Positions 41,348 to 50,428 of a DNA stretch of 64,000 nucleotides are shown one piece after another. Under the pieces are notes generated by a model. It did no database searches, had not been told where the DNA came from, and saw nothing but the letters and a program-made list of their open reading frames with translations. The translations under genes and the position numbers were made by a program. Source of the stretch: a bacterium (lineage in GTDB: Bacteria; Krumholzibacteriota; Krumholzibacteriia; LZORAL124-64-63); the NCBI GenBank assembly GCA_016703265.1, contig JADJCK010000003.1:248001-312000 (forward strand). The letters are read 5' to 3'. Position 1 is the first letter of the stretch. Each line of letters starts with the position of its first letter.

Positions 41348-42166
41348 CTAGGGGCAGACGCTGTCGTTCTGGTGCATGTCCCAGCAGGCACGCATCCCGC
41401 CGTTGTAGTCGGGCACGAGCAGGCTGCCGCTGCCGTCCCGTTCGTTCCAGCGGATATCGTAGTCGTGTCCCGTGCCGCCGTCGTGGAAGCCGACGATGCA
41501 CTCGGGCGCGTCGTGGCGGTACGTGAGCAGGTCGCCGATGTCCTCGCCGCTGATGCACTCGAGGGTCAGGTATGCACCCTCGTCATCATCGCCCCACGCC
41601 AGTTCACCGACCGCGGGGTTACCTGCCAGTTCCGGATCGTGGAAGGTCCAGCTGCCCTCGGCGCCGTCGCGCGCCGTCTGCCCCTCGAACCAGAGCACAT
41701 TGTCGAAGGCAGGATCGTTCGACAGCGCCGTGACGCGCAGCTCCCATTGAACGACGTCGCCGATCTCGTGTCCGCGCAGGCGGATCTGGGCTTCCTCGGG
41801 GCCGTTCACCCAGGTGTACACCCACAGCCAGGATCCGTCCGGCTGGGGCGAGGGGATCGTGTGCAGGGCCACCGCAAACGCCGTCACCGGCGGTGCGAGC
41901 ACGAGATGCGTCAACGCGTCGACGACGACAACGCGCAGGTAGGCGTTCACGAAATTGTCGTGGGTGCCGAACTCCTTGGCCGACAGGGCCGCACCCTGGT
42001 CGAAGAAGGCGAGGTCCGGCACCAGGCGCTCGGGGTCGGGCAGCGTGGGCGCCGCGGCAGTCGGAGTCGGCTTGACGGTGTCCGAACCGCAGCCGCACGC
42101 GAGCGCGAGCACGGCGATGGCCGTCACCAGGGCGAGCAGGCGAACGGGGCGGGTGATGGTGTTCAT
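41348..42166 (-). CDS. Lipoprotein of unknown function
   Basis: A 272-residue protein with an N-terminal hydrophobic signal and a lipobox (LALACGCG, with Cys at about residue 24), so it is predicted to be membrane-anchored on the outside. A Thr/Pro-rich linker follows. The mature part is acidic and Trp-rich with several conserved-looking stretches (SWLWVYTWVNGPEEAQIRL, SWTFHDPEL and GGMRACWDMHQND) and two to three further cysteines near the end that could pair. No family is recognised. It probably forms a beta-rich extracellular domain. It is transcribed alone, with 236 bases free of signal on its 5' side apart from weak AT-rich spots. Confidence 0.7.
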   Translation of the reverse strand: MNTITRPVRLLALVTAIAVLALACGCGSDTVKPTPTAAAPTLPDPERLVPDLAFFDQGAALSAKEFGTHDNFVNAYLRVVVVDALTHLVLAPPVTAFAVALHTIPSPQPDGSWLWVYTWVNGPEEAQIRLRGHEIGDVVQWELRVTALSNDPAFDNVLWFEGQTARDGAEGSWTFHDPELAGNPAVGELAWGDDDEGAYLTLECISGEDIGDLLTYRHDAPECIVGFHDGGTGHDYDIRWNERDGSGSLLVPDYNGGMRACWDMHQNDSVCP

Positions 42167-42402
42167 GTCATGACCTCCGGTCGGGGGAGCGGTGCGTCAC
42201 AGGGATCGCCCGGGATCACGCAATATCGGGGCCGGGGGCCACGCGCCGGCATCGACGCCACAACCCGCTGAGACGATGCCTGTTATGCATGAGAGGGCCC
42301 GCCCGGCAACCCGTCCGGGATGTGACTGTTCACGACAAGCTGTAGCGATTCTTCAACAACTCCGGCACAACGGTCACGCCCCGCATCCCCGCCGGCTGTG
42401 CC

Positions 42403-44268
42403 CTAGAGCTTACGCGGCCGCACCATCGCCTCGGGCGAGAGCAGCCGATCCAGCTCCTCGCGCGAGAGCAGGCCCTTCTCCAGCACCAGTTCATAGACGC
42501 CGCGCCCCGTCAGCAGCGCCTCCTGCGCCAGCTCGGTGCTGGTGTCGTATCCGAGCACCGGGTTCAGTGCGGTGACCACGCCGATGCTGCGCTGCACATG
42601 CTCCCGGCAGCCCTCGACATTGGCCGTGATGCCGGTGCTGCAGCGCAGGCGCAGCGGCTCCATGCCGTTCTCGAGCATGTCGATGGAATCGAGTAGGCTC
42701 TGCACGATGACCGGTTCCATCACGTTGAGCTCGAGCTGGCCCGCCTCGGCAGCCATCGTCACGGTCAGGTCGTTGCCGATCACCTTGAAGGCGATCTGGT
42801 TGACCACCTCGGGAATGACCGGGTTGACCTTGCCGGGCATGATCGACGAGCCCGGCTGCATGGGCGGCAGGTTGATCTCGCCGAAGCCCGTGCGCGGCCC
42901 GCTCGAGAGCAGGCGCAGGTCGTTGCAGATCTTCGAGAGCTTGACGGCCAGGCGCTTGAGCGCCGAGCTGTACATGACGAAGGCGCCGGTATCCATCGTC
43001 GACTCGATCAGGTGCGGCGCCAGGCGCACCGGCAGGCCGCTCGTCGCGCGCAGGTGGGCAACGGCCTTCACGCCGAACTCGGGATCGGCGTTCAGGCCGG
43101 TCCCGATGGCGGTTCCGCCGAGGTTCACCTCGAGAAACAGCGCCGCGTTCTGCTCCAGGCGCTCGATTTCCTCGCCCAGCGTGACGGAGTAGGCCTCGAA
43201 CTCCTGGCCCAGGGTCATTGGGACGGCGTCCTGCAGCTGCGTGCGGCCCATCTTCAACACGTCGGTGAACTCGGCGGCCTTGGCGGCGAACGCGGCCACC
43301 AGATCGCGCAGCACGGCGCAGATGCCCGCGTTGGCGTGGATCAGCGCCACGCGCAGGGCCGTGGGATAGGCATCGTTCGTCGACTGCGACAGGTTCACGT
43401 GGTTGTTCGGGTGGCAGTAGCTGTATTCGCCCTTCTCGTGACCGAGCAGTTCCAGCGCCCGGTTGGCGATCACCTCGTTGGCGTTCATGTTCGTCGAGGT
43501 GCCGGCGCCGCCCTGGATCAGGTCGACGACGAAGTGCCCGTGCAGCTTGCCCTGCTGGATCTCGTGGCAGGCCTGCGTGATGGCGTCGGCGATCGGCTGC
43601 GGCAGGTGGCCCAGCTCGGCGTTCGCCCGGGCGCAGGCGTCCTTGACCATGGCCAGGCCGCGCACGAGGGCCGGATGATGGCTGAGCACGACGCCGCTGA
43701 TCGGGAAGTTCTCCACCGCGCGCAGCGTCTGGACACCGTAGTAGAACTCGTACGGCACCTCGCGGTCGCCGAGCAGGTCGTGCTCGGATCGCGTGCGTCC
43801 GCTCAGGTACTGCGCGCCGGGATTGGCCAGGCGGGCCGAGGCCAGCGTCATGCGCCGCGAGATCACGCGCACGGTGCGCGCCAGGATCTTGGCCGCCAGC
43901 GCCGGCTCCACCGCCAGCAGGTCCAGGAAGCGCTCGCGCGGCAGGCGCACGATGCGGCAGGCGCTGAGGGCGCGCCCGCACGAGGAGTGCGGGTAGTCGT
44001 CCAGGAAGCTGCCCTCGCCCAGGAAGTCGTGCGGGCCGAAGTAGGCCATGCGCTTCTCGCCGCCACCGGGCACCCGCTGGAACAGTTCCACTTCGCCCTG
44101 CTCGATCAGGTGCAGGTTGCGCCGCGGCGCATGCTCCTCGAAGAGAAGCTCGCCGGCGGCGACGTCGACCACGATCACGCGGTCGGCGATCATCGTCAGT
44201 TCAGCAGGCTGAAGGTCGCGGAAGAGTTCGATACGGGACAGGAATTCGCGCAGGGCAGCTTCGGGCAC
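42403..44268 (-). CDS. aspA: Aspartate ammonia-lyase with N-terminal cyclic-nucleotide-binding domain
   Basis: A 621-residue protein from GTG 44268, 7 bases after GGAGG. Residues about 5-125 are a CRP-like cyclic-nucleotide-binding fold (FRDLQPAELTMIADRV, LHLIEQGEVELFQ and GEGSFLDDYPHSS). From about 155 onward is a full aspartase/fumarase superfamily enzyme with HDLLGDREVPYEFYYGVQTLRA, GGAGTSTNMNANEV, the TNDAYPTA segment and the catalytic loop GSSIMPGKVNP near 473-483; the following VIPEVVNQIAFKVIGND identifies aspartase rather than fumarase. It converts aspartate to fumarate and ammonia. The fused sensor suggests direct allosteric control by a nucleotide or a related ligand. No HTH is attached. 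Confidence 0.92.
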   Translation of the reverse strand: MPEAALREFLSRIELFRDLQPAELTMIADRVIVVDVAAGELLFEEHAPRRNLHLIEQGEVELFQRVPGGGEKRMAYFGPHDFLGEGSFLDDYPHSSCGRALSACRIVRLPRERFLDLLAVEPALAAKILARTVRVISRRMTLASARLANPGAQYLSGRTRSEHDLLGDREVPYEFYYGVQTLRAVENFPISGVVLSHHPALVRGLAMVKDACARANAELGHLPQPIADAITQACHEIQQGKLHGHFVVDLIQGGAGTSTNMNANEVIANRALELLGHEKGEYSYCHPNNHVNLSQSTNDAYPTALRVALIHANAGICAVLRDLVAAFAAKAAEFTDVLKMGRTQLQDAVPMTLGQEFEAYSVTLGEEIERLEQNAALFLEVNLGGTAIGTGLNADPEFGVKAVAHLRATSGLPVRLAPHLIESTMDTGAFVMYSSALKRLAVKLSKICNDLRLLSSGPRTGFGEINLPPMQPGSSIMPGKVNPVIPEVVNQIAFKVIGNDLTVTMAAEAGQLELNVMEPVIVQSLLDSIDMLENGMEPLRLRCSTGITANVEGCREHVQRSIGVVTALNPVLGYDTSTELAQEALLTGRGVYELVLEKGLLSREELDRLLSPEAMVRPRKL

Positions 44269-44343
44269 GGTGACGCCTCCGGGTGGTGGGACCATCACCA
44301 AGGTCGCATGCCCGGGCGCGCGGGGCAACCGCCCCGGGAAAGA

Positions 44344-47300
44344 TCAAGGGTCGTCGTCGTTGATGACACCGTTGGCCTCGCCCGGCGCGCCGACCACGGC
44401 ATTGACCGGGTTGGCCGCGAGCCGCGCCACGAAGATCTCCTGGTTCTCGTGCACGAGGTCCTGCACCGTCGGCACCGTGATCACGACCGAGGTGGTGCCC
44501 GGCAGCAGTGTCCACGGTCCGACCGGCGCCGTGAAGTCGTCGCTGCCCTGCGTCGAGCCGGCCAGGAACTCCAGGTCGAAGGTCACCGGCACGATGGTCT
44601 GACGGTCCAGGCTCACGGTGAACGAAACGGTGCCGCCCTCGTCGACGGCCGCGCCTGCGGCGATGGTCAGCAGGGGCTGGTCGCCGTCGAGAACGCGACC
44701 AACGGCGGTCGGCTGCGCACCCGCGACGGCGTTGGTCGGGTTGACGATCGCGATCGTGAAGCTCTCGGACGCCAGTTCCGGTCCCGCGTCGTCGATCGTG
44801 GCCACCGATACCGTCACGCTCGACTGCCCCGCCGGCACGGTGTAGGGCCCGACGCCGGCGCTGACGTAGTCGATGCCCGACCCGGCCGCCGTGCCGTCAC
44901 TGAACTGCACGAAGAACTGGATCGCCGCCTCGCTGGTCCAGGCCAGCTGGATGGTGAAGTCGATGTTGGCGCCCTCGACGGCGAAGGCGTCGGCAGCGAA
45001 CGACAGGGGCGACGGATCGCCGTCGGTGATGGCTCCGATGGCCGTATTGAACCCGCTGAGCGTGGCATTGACCGGCAGGATGGTCGTCACCGTGAACGTC
45101 TCGACGGCGTTGTCGCCGCCGTCGCCGGCAATGGTCGGCACCGGCACGGTGGTGCCGGTGGAGCCGGCCGGGATGGTGAACGGACCCGTGTTCGCCGGGT
45201 TGATGTCGTTCAGGACGCTGGCCGACGCGCTGGAGAACTGCACGCGGAAGCTGACCGGCGCCGTCGAGGCGGCATCGATCGTCACCGGGAACACCGCGTT
45301 CTGCCCTTCCAGCACCACGGGCGCGGCCGCGATCGTCAGCTCGGGGGCGTCGACGATGGTCAGGTCCAGGCCCGTGACTCCGAGGGCCACGTTGGCGTTG
45401 GCGATGCTGGCGCGCAGCACCTCGTCGACCTCGCCGGCCAGCTGGTCGTCGAGCAGCGGCACGTTGAAGCTGATCGAGGACGTGAACGGCGGGATGGTCT
45501 GCGCCCCGTTCTGGGCGAAGCTGTAGTCGACGCTCGCGCCCTGCGAGGTCCCGGGCAGGAGCGTGAGCGTGAACGTCGTGGCCGACTGGCGCGGCGTCGT
45601 CAGGCTGACCGTGAAGACGATGGTGCTGCCCTCGTTTGCCCGGGCCAGAACGGCGCCCAGGTTGATCGACGGGAACTCGTCGTCGGTGATGGCGCAGAAG
45701 GCGTCTGCCTCGTCGGGATCCAGCTGTGCGTTGACTGGCGCCGACAGGTGCAGCACGAAGGTCTCGCTGTCGTCGTCCCAGGCGTCGTTGCTCAGCATGA
45801 CCGGCACGTTCACGCTGCCCTGGCCGGCGGCGATGGTGAACAGCTGCCCCACCGCCGTGTAGTCGGTGCCGGCGCTGGCGGTCTGGTCGACGGTGTCGGC
45901 GCGGAAGGTCACGTCGCCGGTGCTGGTGACGGACGCACCCAGGCTGTTCACCAGGCGCACGGTGAATGTCGCCTGGGTCGCCGACTCGCCAACGGCCACA
46001 TCGGCCACGGCCAGGAACGGCTGGTCGTCGTCGACGATGGTAGCCGTCGCCACGAGGCCCGCGAACCCGGGCTGGCTGCCCGAGTCGATGCGCAGCCGGA
46101 AGTACTCCTGCAGCGCCTCGGCCTGCGTACCGGCCTGGATCGTGATCGGGAACACGGCCGTGGTGGCATCGGCGGGAATGACCCACGAAGACGCCGTCAC
46201 CGCCGTGTAATCGCTGCCTGCGGCCGCGTCCTCCTGGCCGGCCGGCGCACCCAGGCCGTCGCCCGCCAGCGTCGTGACCGCCAGCGTGACCGGCGCGTTG
46301 TAAGGCGCCTGCAGGCGCAGCGTGAAGACAGCCTGTCCGCCCGCCTCACCCACGGTCACCCCGTCCAGGGAGATGGCCTGCGGATCGTCATCGACGATGG
46401 TGGCCGTGACCGGCACGCCGCCCCAGTTCGCGTTGGCGCTGACGTTCGAGAGGTTCGCGGTGAACGTCTCGTCCGGTTCATGGTAAGGGTCGGCCAGCAG
46501 TACCACGGGGATGACCCGCTGCGTCTGGCCGGCCGCGATGAAGAACGGCGCGCTGATGCTCTCGAAATCGACGCCCGCCGTGGCCGTTCCGGCCGTCGTC
46601 GTGAAGGTGAACGTCACCGGAATCGGCTCGGCGCGCGGGATGGTGACCACGAACTGGGCCGCCCCGCCGTCCTCGCTCGCCGGTACCACGGCCACGGTCA
46701 GCGTTGTCAGGTCGTCGTCGACGATGGCGCAGTCCAGGCGATCGTCGTCGCCGATGATCGCGTTGGCCAGGCCCGTCAGCACCACTTCGAACGACTCGGG
46801 ATCCTCGAGCAGGTTGTCGTCGATCACCTGCAGCGTCACCACGCGGACCAGCGCATCGCCGGGATTGAACGTGAGGTCCTGGCTCACGGCCGTGTAGTCG
46901 GCGCCGCCGGTTGCCGTGCCGTTCACCGTCGCCAGGTGCAGCCTCACCGGCAACAGGCTGGCGTGGTCCAGCACCACTTCGACGTCGGCCGTCGTGCCGG
47001 CCGCCGACTCGTCCAGCGACAACGTCGCGGCGCCGTTCGCCGGCCTGATGCGCGCGATGGGAGGCAGCGTGTTGTCGTAGACCATGACGCTGACATCGTC
47101 GATGGCCAGGCCCGGGCCGTAGCGCGGGTCGGTCGAGGCCGCCGTATGCGCAATGGTGACGGTCAGGTCGTCGGCGTCGTCCTCGTCGAGCTCGGACCAC
47201 AGCCTGACAACCTGCTCGTCGGCCCAGTTCGCGGCCGTGAAGGTGAGGCTCGTCGGGATCACGTGGAAGGTCGGGTCGGCCGGCGTCACGGTCATGGAGA

Positions 47301-47874
47301 CGGTCACGTCGGCGGTCGGCTGCGAGGTCAGGCTGAGGTGGTAGGTCTCCTCCAGCACGCCGGCCGGCGACTCCACCATCTCGAGCGCCGTCTCGGAAAC
47401 GGCGACACCCGCGCGATCATTGTCGGTGATGGCCAGCGGCACCAGGCCGGGCCCACCCTGGCCGGCGTACGCGCCGTCACGGGACACGGCCAGCACCGTC
47501 AGCGCATCCTGCTGCGCGCCCTCGTCGAGCTGGTCGTCCACCGCGGTGATGGTGGCTGTACGCTCGAGCGCCCATTCGTCGTCGACGGGCGGGAACACGA
47601 GCACGGCCGGCGCGGCCAGGGCCTGCCCGTCATCGGCCGTCAATTCCACGCGCACCGTGTCGTCGGGCACCATCAACAGGCGCACCGTGAGCGTGCGCGT
47701 GGCGCCGCCCTCGGCCAGGCGCAGCGTATCGGTGGCCACCGTCATCAGCTTGCGCTCGGGATCGAACGTGCCCCAGTCGTTGTCCTGGCGGTCGCAGCCG
47801 GGCAGCACGGCAAGCAGCGCGGACAGGGCCGCCGCCACCGAAACCACCCAGGATCCGCGCTGCCGCAGGCTCAC
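44344..47874 (-). CDS. Calx-beta repeat surface lipoprotein
   Basis: An 1176-residue protein from GTG 47874, 5 bases after GGGGTGG. An N-terminal signal with a lipobox-like LPGC (Cys near residue 27) predicts a lipoprotein. The rest is nine to ten Calx-beta type domains of about 110-120 residues, recognised by repeats such as ATGGADYTAVSQDLTFNPGD, ATAGVDFESI and a closing IVDDD or ITDGD motif that would bind calcium. The final domain stops right after such a motif (INDDDP). These are adhesion or matrix modules. The gene follows the barrel-like gene by 11 bases, so the two form a surface pair. The start is not certain: GTG 47883 is also possible. Confidence 0.85.
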   Translation of the reverse strand: MSLRQRGSWVVSVAAALSALLAVLPGCDRQDNDWGTFDPERKLMTVATDTLRLAEGGATRTLTVRLLMVPDDTVRVELTADDGQALAAPAVLVFPPVDDEWALERTATITAVDDQLDEGAQQDALTVLAVSRDGAYAGQGGPGLVPLAITDNDRAGVAVSETALEMVESPAGVLEETYHLSLTSQPTADVTVSMTVTPADPTFHVIPTSLTFTAANWADEQVVRLWSELDEDDADDLTVTIAHTAASTDPRYGPGLAIDDVSVMVYDNTLPPIARIRPANGAATLSLDESAAGTTADVEVVLDHASLLPVRLHLATVNGTATGGADYTAVSQDLTFNPGDALVRVVTLQVIDDNLLEDPESFEVVLTGLANAIIGDDDRLDCAIVDDDLTTLTVAVVPASEDGGAAQFVVTIPRAEPIPVTFTFTTTAGTATAGVDFESISAPFFIAAGQTQRVIPVVLLADPYHEPDETFTANLSNVSANANWGGVPVTATIVDDDPQAISLDGVTVGEAGGQAVFTLRLQAPYNAPVTLAVTTLAGDGLGAPAGQEDAAAGSDYTAVTASSWVIPADATTAVFPITIQAGTQAEALQEYFRLRIDSGSQPGFAGLVATATIVDDDQPFLAVADVAVGESATQATFTVRLVNSLGASVTSTGDVTFRADTVDQTASAGTDYTAVGQLFTIAAGQGSVNVPVMLSNDAWDDDSETFVLHLSAPVNAQLDPDEADAFCAITDDEFPSINLGAVLARANEGSTIVFTVSLTTPRQSATTFTLTLLPGTSQGASVDYSFAQNGAQTIPPFTSSISFNVPLLDDQLAGEVDEVLRASIANANVALGVTGLDLTIVDAPELTIAAAPVVLEGQNAVFPVTIDAASTAPVSFRVQFSSASASVLNDINPANTGPFTIPAGSTGTTVPVPTIAGDGGDNAVETFTVTTILPVNATLSGFNTAIGAITDGDPSPLSFAADAFAVEGANIDFTIQLAWTSEAAIQFFVQFSDGTAAGSGIDYVSAGVGPYTVPAGQSSVTVSVATIDDAGPELASESFTIAIVNPTNAVAGAQPTAVGRVLDGDQPLLTIAAGAAVDEGGTVSFTVSLDRQTIVPVTFDLEFLAGSTQGSDDFTAPVGPWTLLPGTTSVVITVPTVQDLVHENQEIFVARLAANPVNAVVGAPGEANGVINDDDP

Positions 47875-47885
47875 GTCCGCCACCC

Positions 47886-49007
47886 CTAGAAGAAGGCCAG
47901 ACCCAGGGCCACCGAGGGCGCCAGGCCGTGCCAGTGATCGGTCCCGACCGGTTGCGCCCACCAGCGCACCGCTTCCACCACGCCGCACAGGCCCATGCGC
48001 ACGCCCCGGCCCGCGGCCACCTCGCGCACGACCACCAGGCGCGCACCGGCGCCGAACATCTGGTACTCGCGGCCGAGGTAGGTCAGCACCTCGGTGCGGT
48101 CGAGCACTGCGCCGGCGCCCAGCACCAGCGAAAGGCTCATCTGCGTATCGCCGGTCGGGCTGAGGCGACCGATGCCATAGCCCAGCGTCAGGCGATGGAA
48201 GACAACGTCGCTGCTGCGACCCGGCGTCAGGCGCTGCGCCGTCGTGTAGCGGTTGCCGTCCCAGGCCAGCGTGAACTCGTGGAACGGCAGCCAGCGTTCG
48301 CTCCTGTCGAGGCTGCGCGGATAGTGACTGCGCCAGGCCATGGCCAGTCCCAGGCCGGCGTCCACGCCGAGCACGCCGCCAGCCGCTTCCGGAGCGTCGC
48401 GGAAGTTGGCGCCCAGCATCACCGGCACGGTGATGCGGCCCGCCAGGCGCGGGAACTCGGGCAGCGAGTCGGGACCGGACACGGCCAGCGCGGTGCCGGC
48501 GCGCACCTCCCACTCCGGGTTCAGCGTGTTGGCGATCTCGAAGTGGAGCCCGCCGCCCTCCAGGCCGCGGAACTGCGCAAAGACGAGGAATTTGTCGACG
48601 CCCAGGAGGATGTCGTAGCCGGGGTCGTGGTCTTCCGGTACGTAGCGCCAGTCGCGCACCTCGTACACCACGTCGACATCGGGATCGTAAACGATCACCT
48701 GGTAGAGGCCGTTTGGCACCAGCTTGGCGGCCGGCACGCGGAACTGGCCAGGGTAACCGCGATCGATGTCCGCATACAGGCAGCCACCCCCCTGCAGGCA
48801 GAATTCGACCTCGCCATGGGGGAAAAAGTTGCCGCCGGGATCCTGCACGCTGAAGCGAAGAAAAGCCGGCGGGGCGCCGTCGACGGTCGTGGCCCGGACC
48901 GCGTCCACCTGCGCAAAGACCAGCGCCGACAGCACCGCAACGGCCGCCAATGGCCCCATTCGGCGCCTGATCGCGTGGTGATGCGTCCGGGTGGACGGCG
49001 AACCCAT
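47886..49007 (-). CDS. Exported, probably outer-membrane barrel-type protein
   Basis: A 373-residue protein from ATG 49007, 8 bases after GAGGG. A signal peptide (about 16-40) is followed by a beta-sandwich-like domain (FLRFSVQDPGGNFFPHGEVEFCLQGGG and YQVIVYDPDVDVVYEVRDW). From about 150 the sequence has alternating hydrophobic/polar strands (LHFEIANTLNPEWEVRAGTAL, VVFHRLTLGYGIGRL, MSLSLVLGAGAVL) and ends in ALGLAFF, a C-terminal Phe as in many outer-membrane barrels. No named family is recognised. Its operon partner is the Calx-beta lipoprotein, so it may assemble, secrete or anchor that protein; this is inference. Confidence 0.65.
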   Translation of the reverse strand: MGSPSTRTHHHAIRRRMGPLAAVAVLSALVFAQVDAVRATTVDGAPPAFLRFSVQDPGGNFFPHGEVEFCLQGGGCLYADIDRGYPGQFRVPAAKLVPNGLYQVIVYDPDVDVVYEVRDWRYVPEDHDPGYDILLGVDKFLVFAQFRGLEGGGLHFEIANTLNPEWEVRAGTALAVSGPDSLPEFPRLAGRITVPVMLGANFRDAPEAAGGVLGVDAGLGLAMAWRSHYPRSLDRSERWLPFHEFTLAWDGNRYTTAQRLTPGRSSDVVFHRLTLGYGIGRLSPTGDTQMSLSLVLGAGAVLDRTEVLTYLGREYQMFGAGARLVVVREVAAGRGVRMGLCGVVEAVRWWAQPVGTDHWHGLAPSVALGLAFF

Positions 49008-49102
49008 GGGCTGGCCCTCGTCACGGCTGGAGTCGGGTGACGGGCCGCGGGGCAGGTTCGTTCCCGCCGGCAGCCCGCCGTGCAGGAGGGGATTTGCAAG
49101 GC

Positions 49103-50398
49103 CTATTCCAACCGGTCGGTGCGCAGGCAGAGCAGCCAGGCGATGAGTGCCCACAAGGCCACCCCGGCCGGCTTCACCAGGAGATGGGCGGCCAGTCCGT
49201 GGGCCTGCTCGACCCGCACCAGCCCGCGCGAGTTCAGCATCGCCGCCAGGACGACCAGCCCGACGAAGCCGCCGACGCGAACGATCGCGCGGGTCTCGCG
49301 CGAGAATGCCAGCGCCAGCACCAGCAGGCACGGGTAGAGCAGCATCTGGTGATGGGCCTCGAACACCGGCGACAGCGCCGCGCTCAGCGCGAAGCCGACG
49401 GCGACCAGGCGCAGCGAGCCGCGCTCGGCGCGCCCGCGCCACCACGCCACGGCCGCGGCCAGCGCGACGAGCAGCAGGTTGGCGCGGACGAGCGTACGGA
49501 TAGATTCGGGACCCGCGTCGCCGGCCCGCGCCGCAGCGGCGACCCAGCTCGCGTTATTCAACTGCGTCAGGCCGTCGACCGTGCGCCGGTCCAGCGCCTC
49601 GCGGAACTGCGCCGGCGTCGAGCCGGGCGCAAGCGCGAACGACGCGACAGCGACCACCGCCACCGCCACCGCCAGCGGCACGAGCAGCCGCCGTCGACCG
49701 GACGCCAGGGCCGTGAGCGCCAGCGCCAGCGGCACCAGCTTCAGGCCGAAGGCCAGGGCCAGCAGCAGGGCCGCCGGCCACAACCGCCCGCGCCGGGCCA
49801 GGACCACGAAGCCGAGCATGAGCGCCAGCACCAGCGCATTGACTTGTCCCAGCGAAACCGTTTCCAGCGTGGCCATGGGGGCGCCGACCAGTCCCAGCGC
49901 CAGCGCCCACCAGCCGGGCGAACGGGCGCGCCCGATCGCGAGCACCAGCAGGAGCGGCAGCGACGCGCAGGCCAGGCAGTTGAGTGCGAACCAGGCCCTC
50001 TCCGCCGTGCAGGGCGACATCGCGGACCACGGCCGCAACAGCACCGCGAGCAGCGGCGTGTAGATATACTCGAGGGTCTCGTCACCGATGCACTCGGGCC
50101 GCGGCAGGTTTTCGGTGGGAGCGTAGACGGAGTTTCCGGCGGCCAGCTGGCGCGCGCCGGTCAGGTAGATGTCGAAATCCATGAAGGCGCGCGCCGGGGC
50201 CTCTGCCTGCCCACCCAGGCTGTCGGGCACCACGCGCGTGGCCCAGTGCGCGGCCACATACACGGCCACGAACGCCAGCAGCAGCCAGGGCCACAGGCGG
50301 GCGGGAATCGATGCACGGGAATGCCGGGACGGGAACAACGGCGGCCTTTCGCCGGTCTGCCCGCGAATGCGGGTCAAAGGCTGACCGGTAGAGTCCAC
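49103..50398 (-). CDS. DUF2029/GT87-like polyprenyl-phosphate mannosyltransferase
   Basis: A 431-residue polytopic protein with about ten membrane helices. After the first helix comes FMDFDIYLTGARQLAAGNSVYAP, the acidic loop of GT87 enzymes such as PimE, then YIYTPLLAVLLRPWS and LGQVNALVLALML. It has FGLKLVPLALAL in the middle and SPVFEAHHQMLLYPCLLVL near the end. Such proteins add alpha-1,2-mannose (or similar) from a lipid donor outside the cell. It lies 30 bases after the kinase fusion gene on the same strand and 95 bases ahead of the barrel-like gene, so it may share the operon. The substrate is not determined. Confidence 0.85.
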   Translation of the reverse strand: MDSTGQPLTRIRGQTGERPPLFPSRHSRASIPARLWPWLLLAFVAVYVAAHWATRVVPDSLGGQAEAPARAFMDFDIYLTGARQLAAGNSVYAPTENLPRPECIGDETLEYIYTPLLAVLLRPWSAMSPCTAERAWFALNCLACASLPLLLVLAIGRARSPGWWALALGLVGAPMATLETVSLGQVNALVLALMLGFVVLARRGRLWPAALLLALAFGLKLVPLALALTALASGRRRLLVPLAVAVAVVAVASFALAPGSTPAQFREALDRRTVDGLTQLNNASWVAAAARAGDAGPESIRTLVRANLLLVALAAAVAWWRGRAERGSLRLVAVGFALSAALSPVFEAHHQMLLYPCLLVLALAFSRETRAIVRVGGFVGLVVLAAMLNSRGLVRVEQAHGLAAHLLVKPAGVALWALIAWLLCLRTDRLE

Positions 50399-50428
50399 GG
50401 CGATACCGGCGCTGTCAACGGATGATCG

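Noticed and set aside
43012..47889. A plus-strand open frame of more than 1600 codons opposite aspA and the Calx-beta gene.
   Set aside because: Its composition is Arg/His/Gln/Val/Gly-rich without any family motif, and it spans two well-supported minus-strand genes; it is a by-product of GC-rich codon use.
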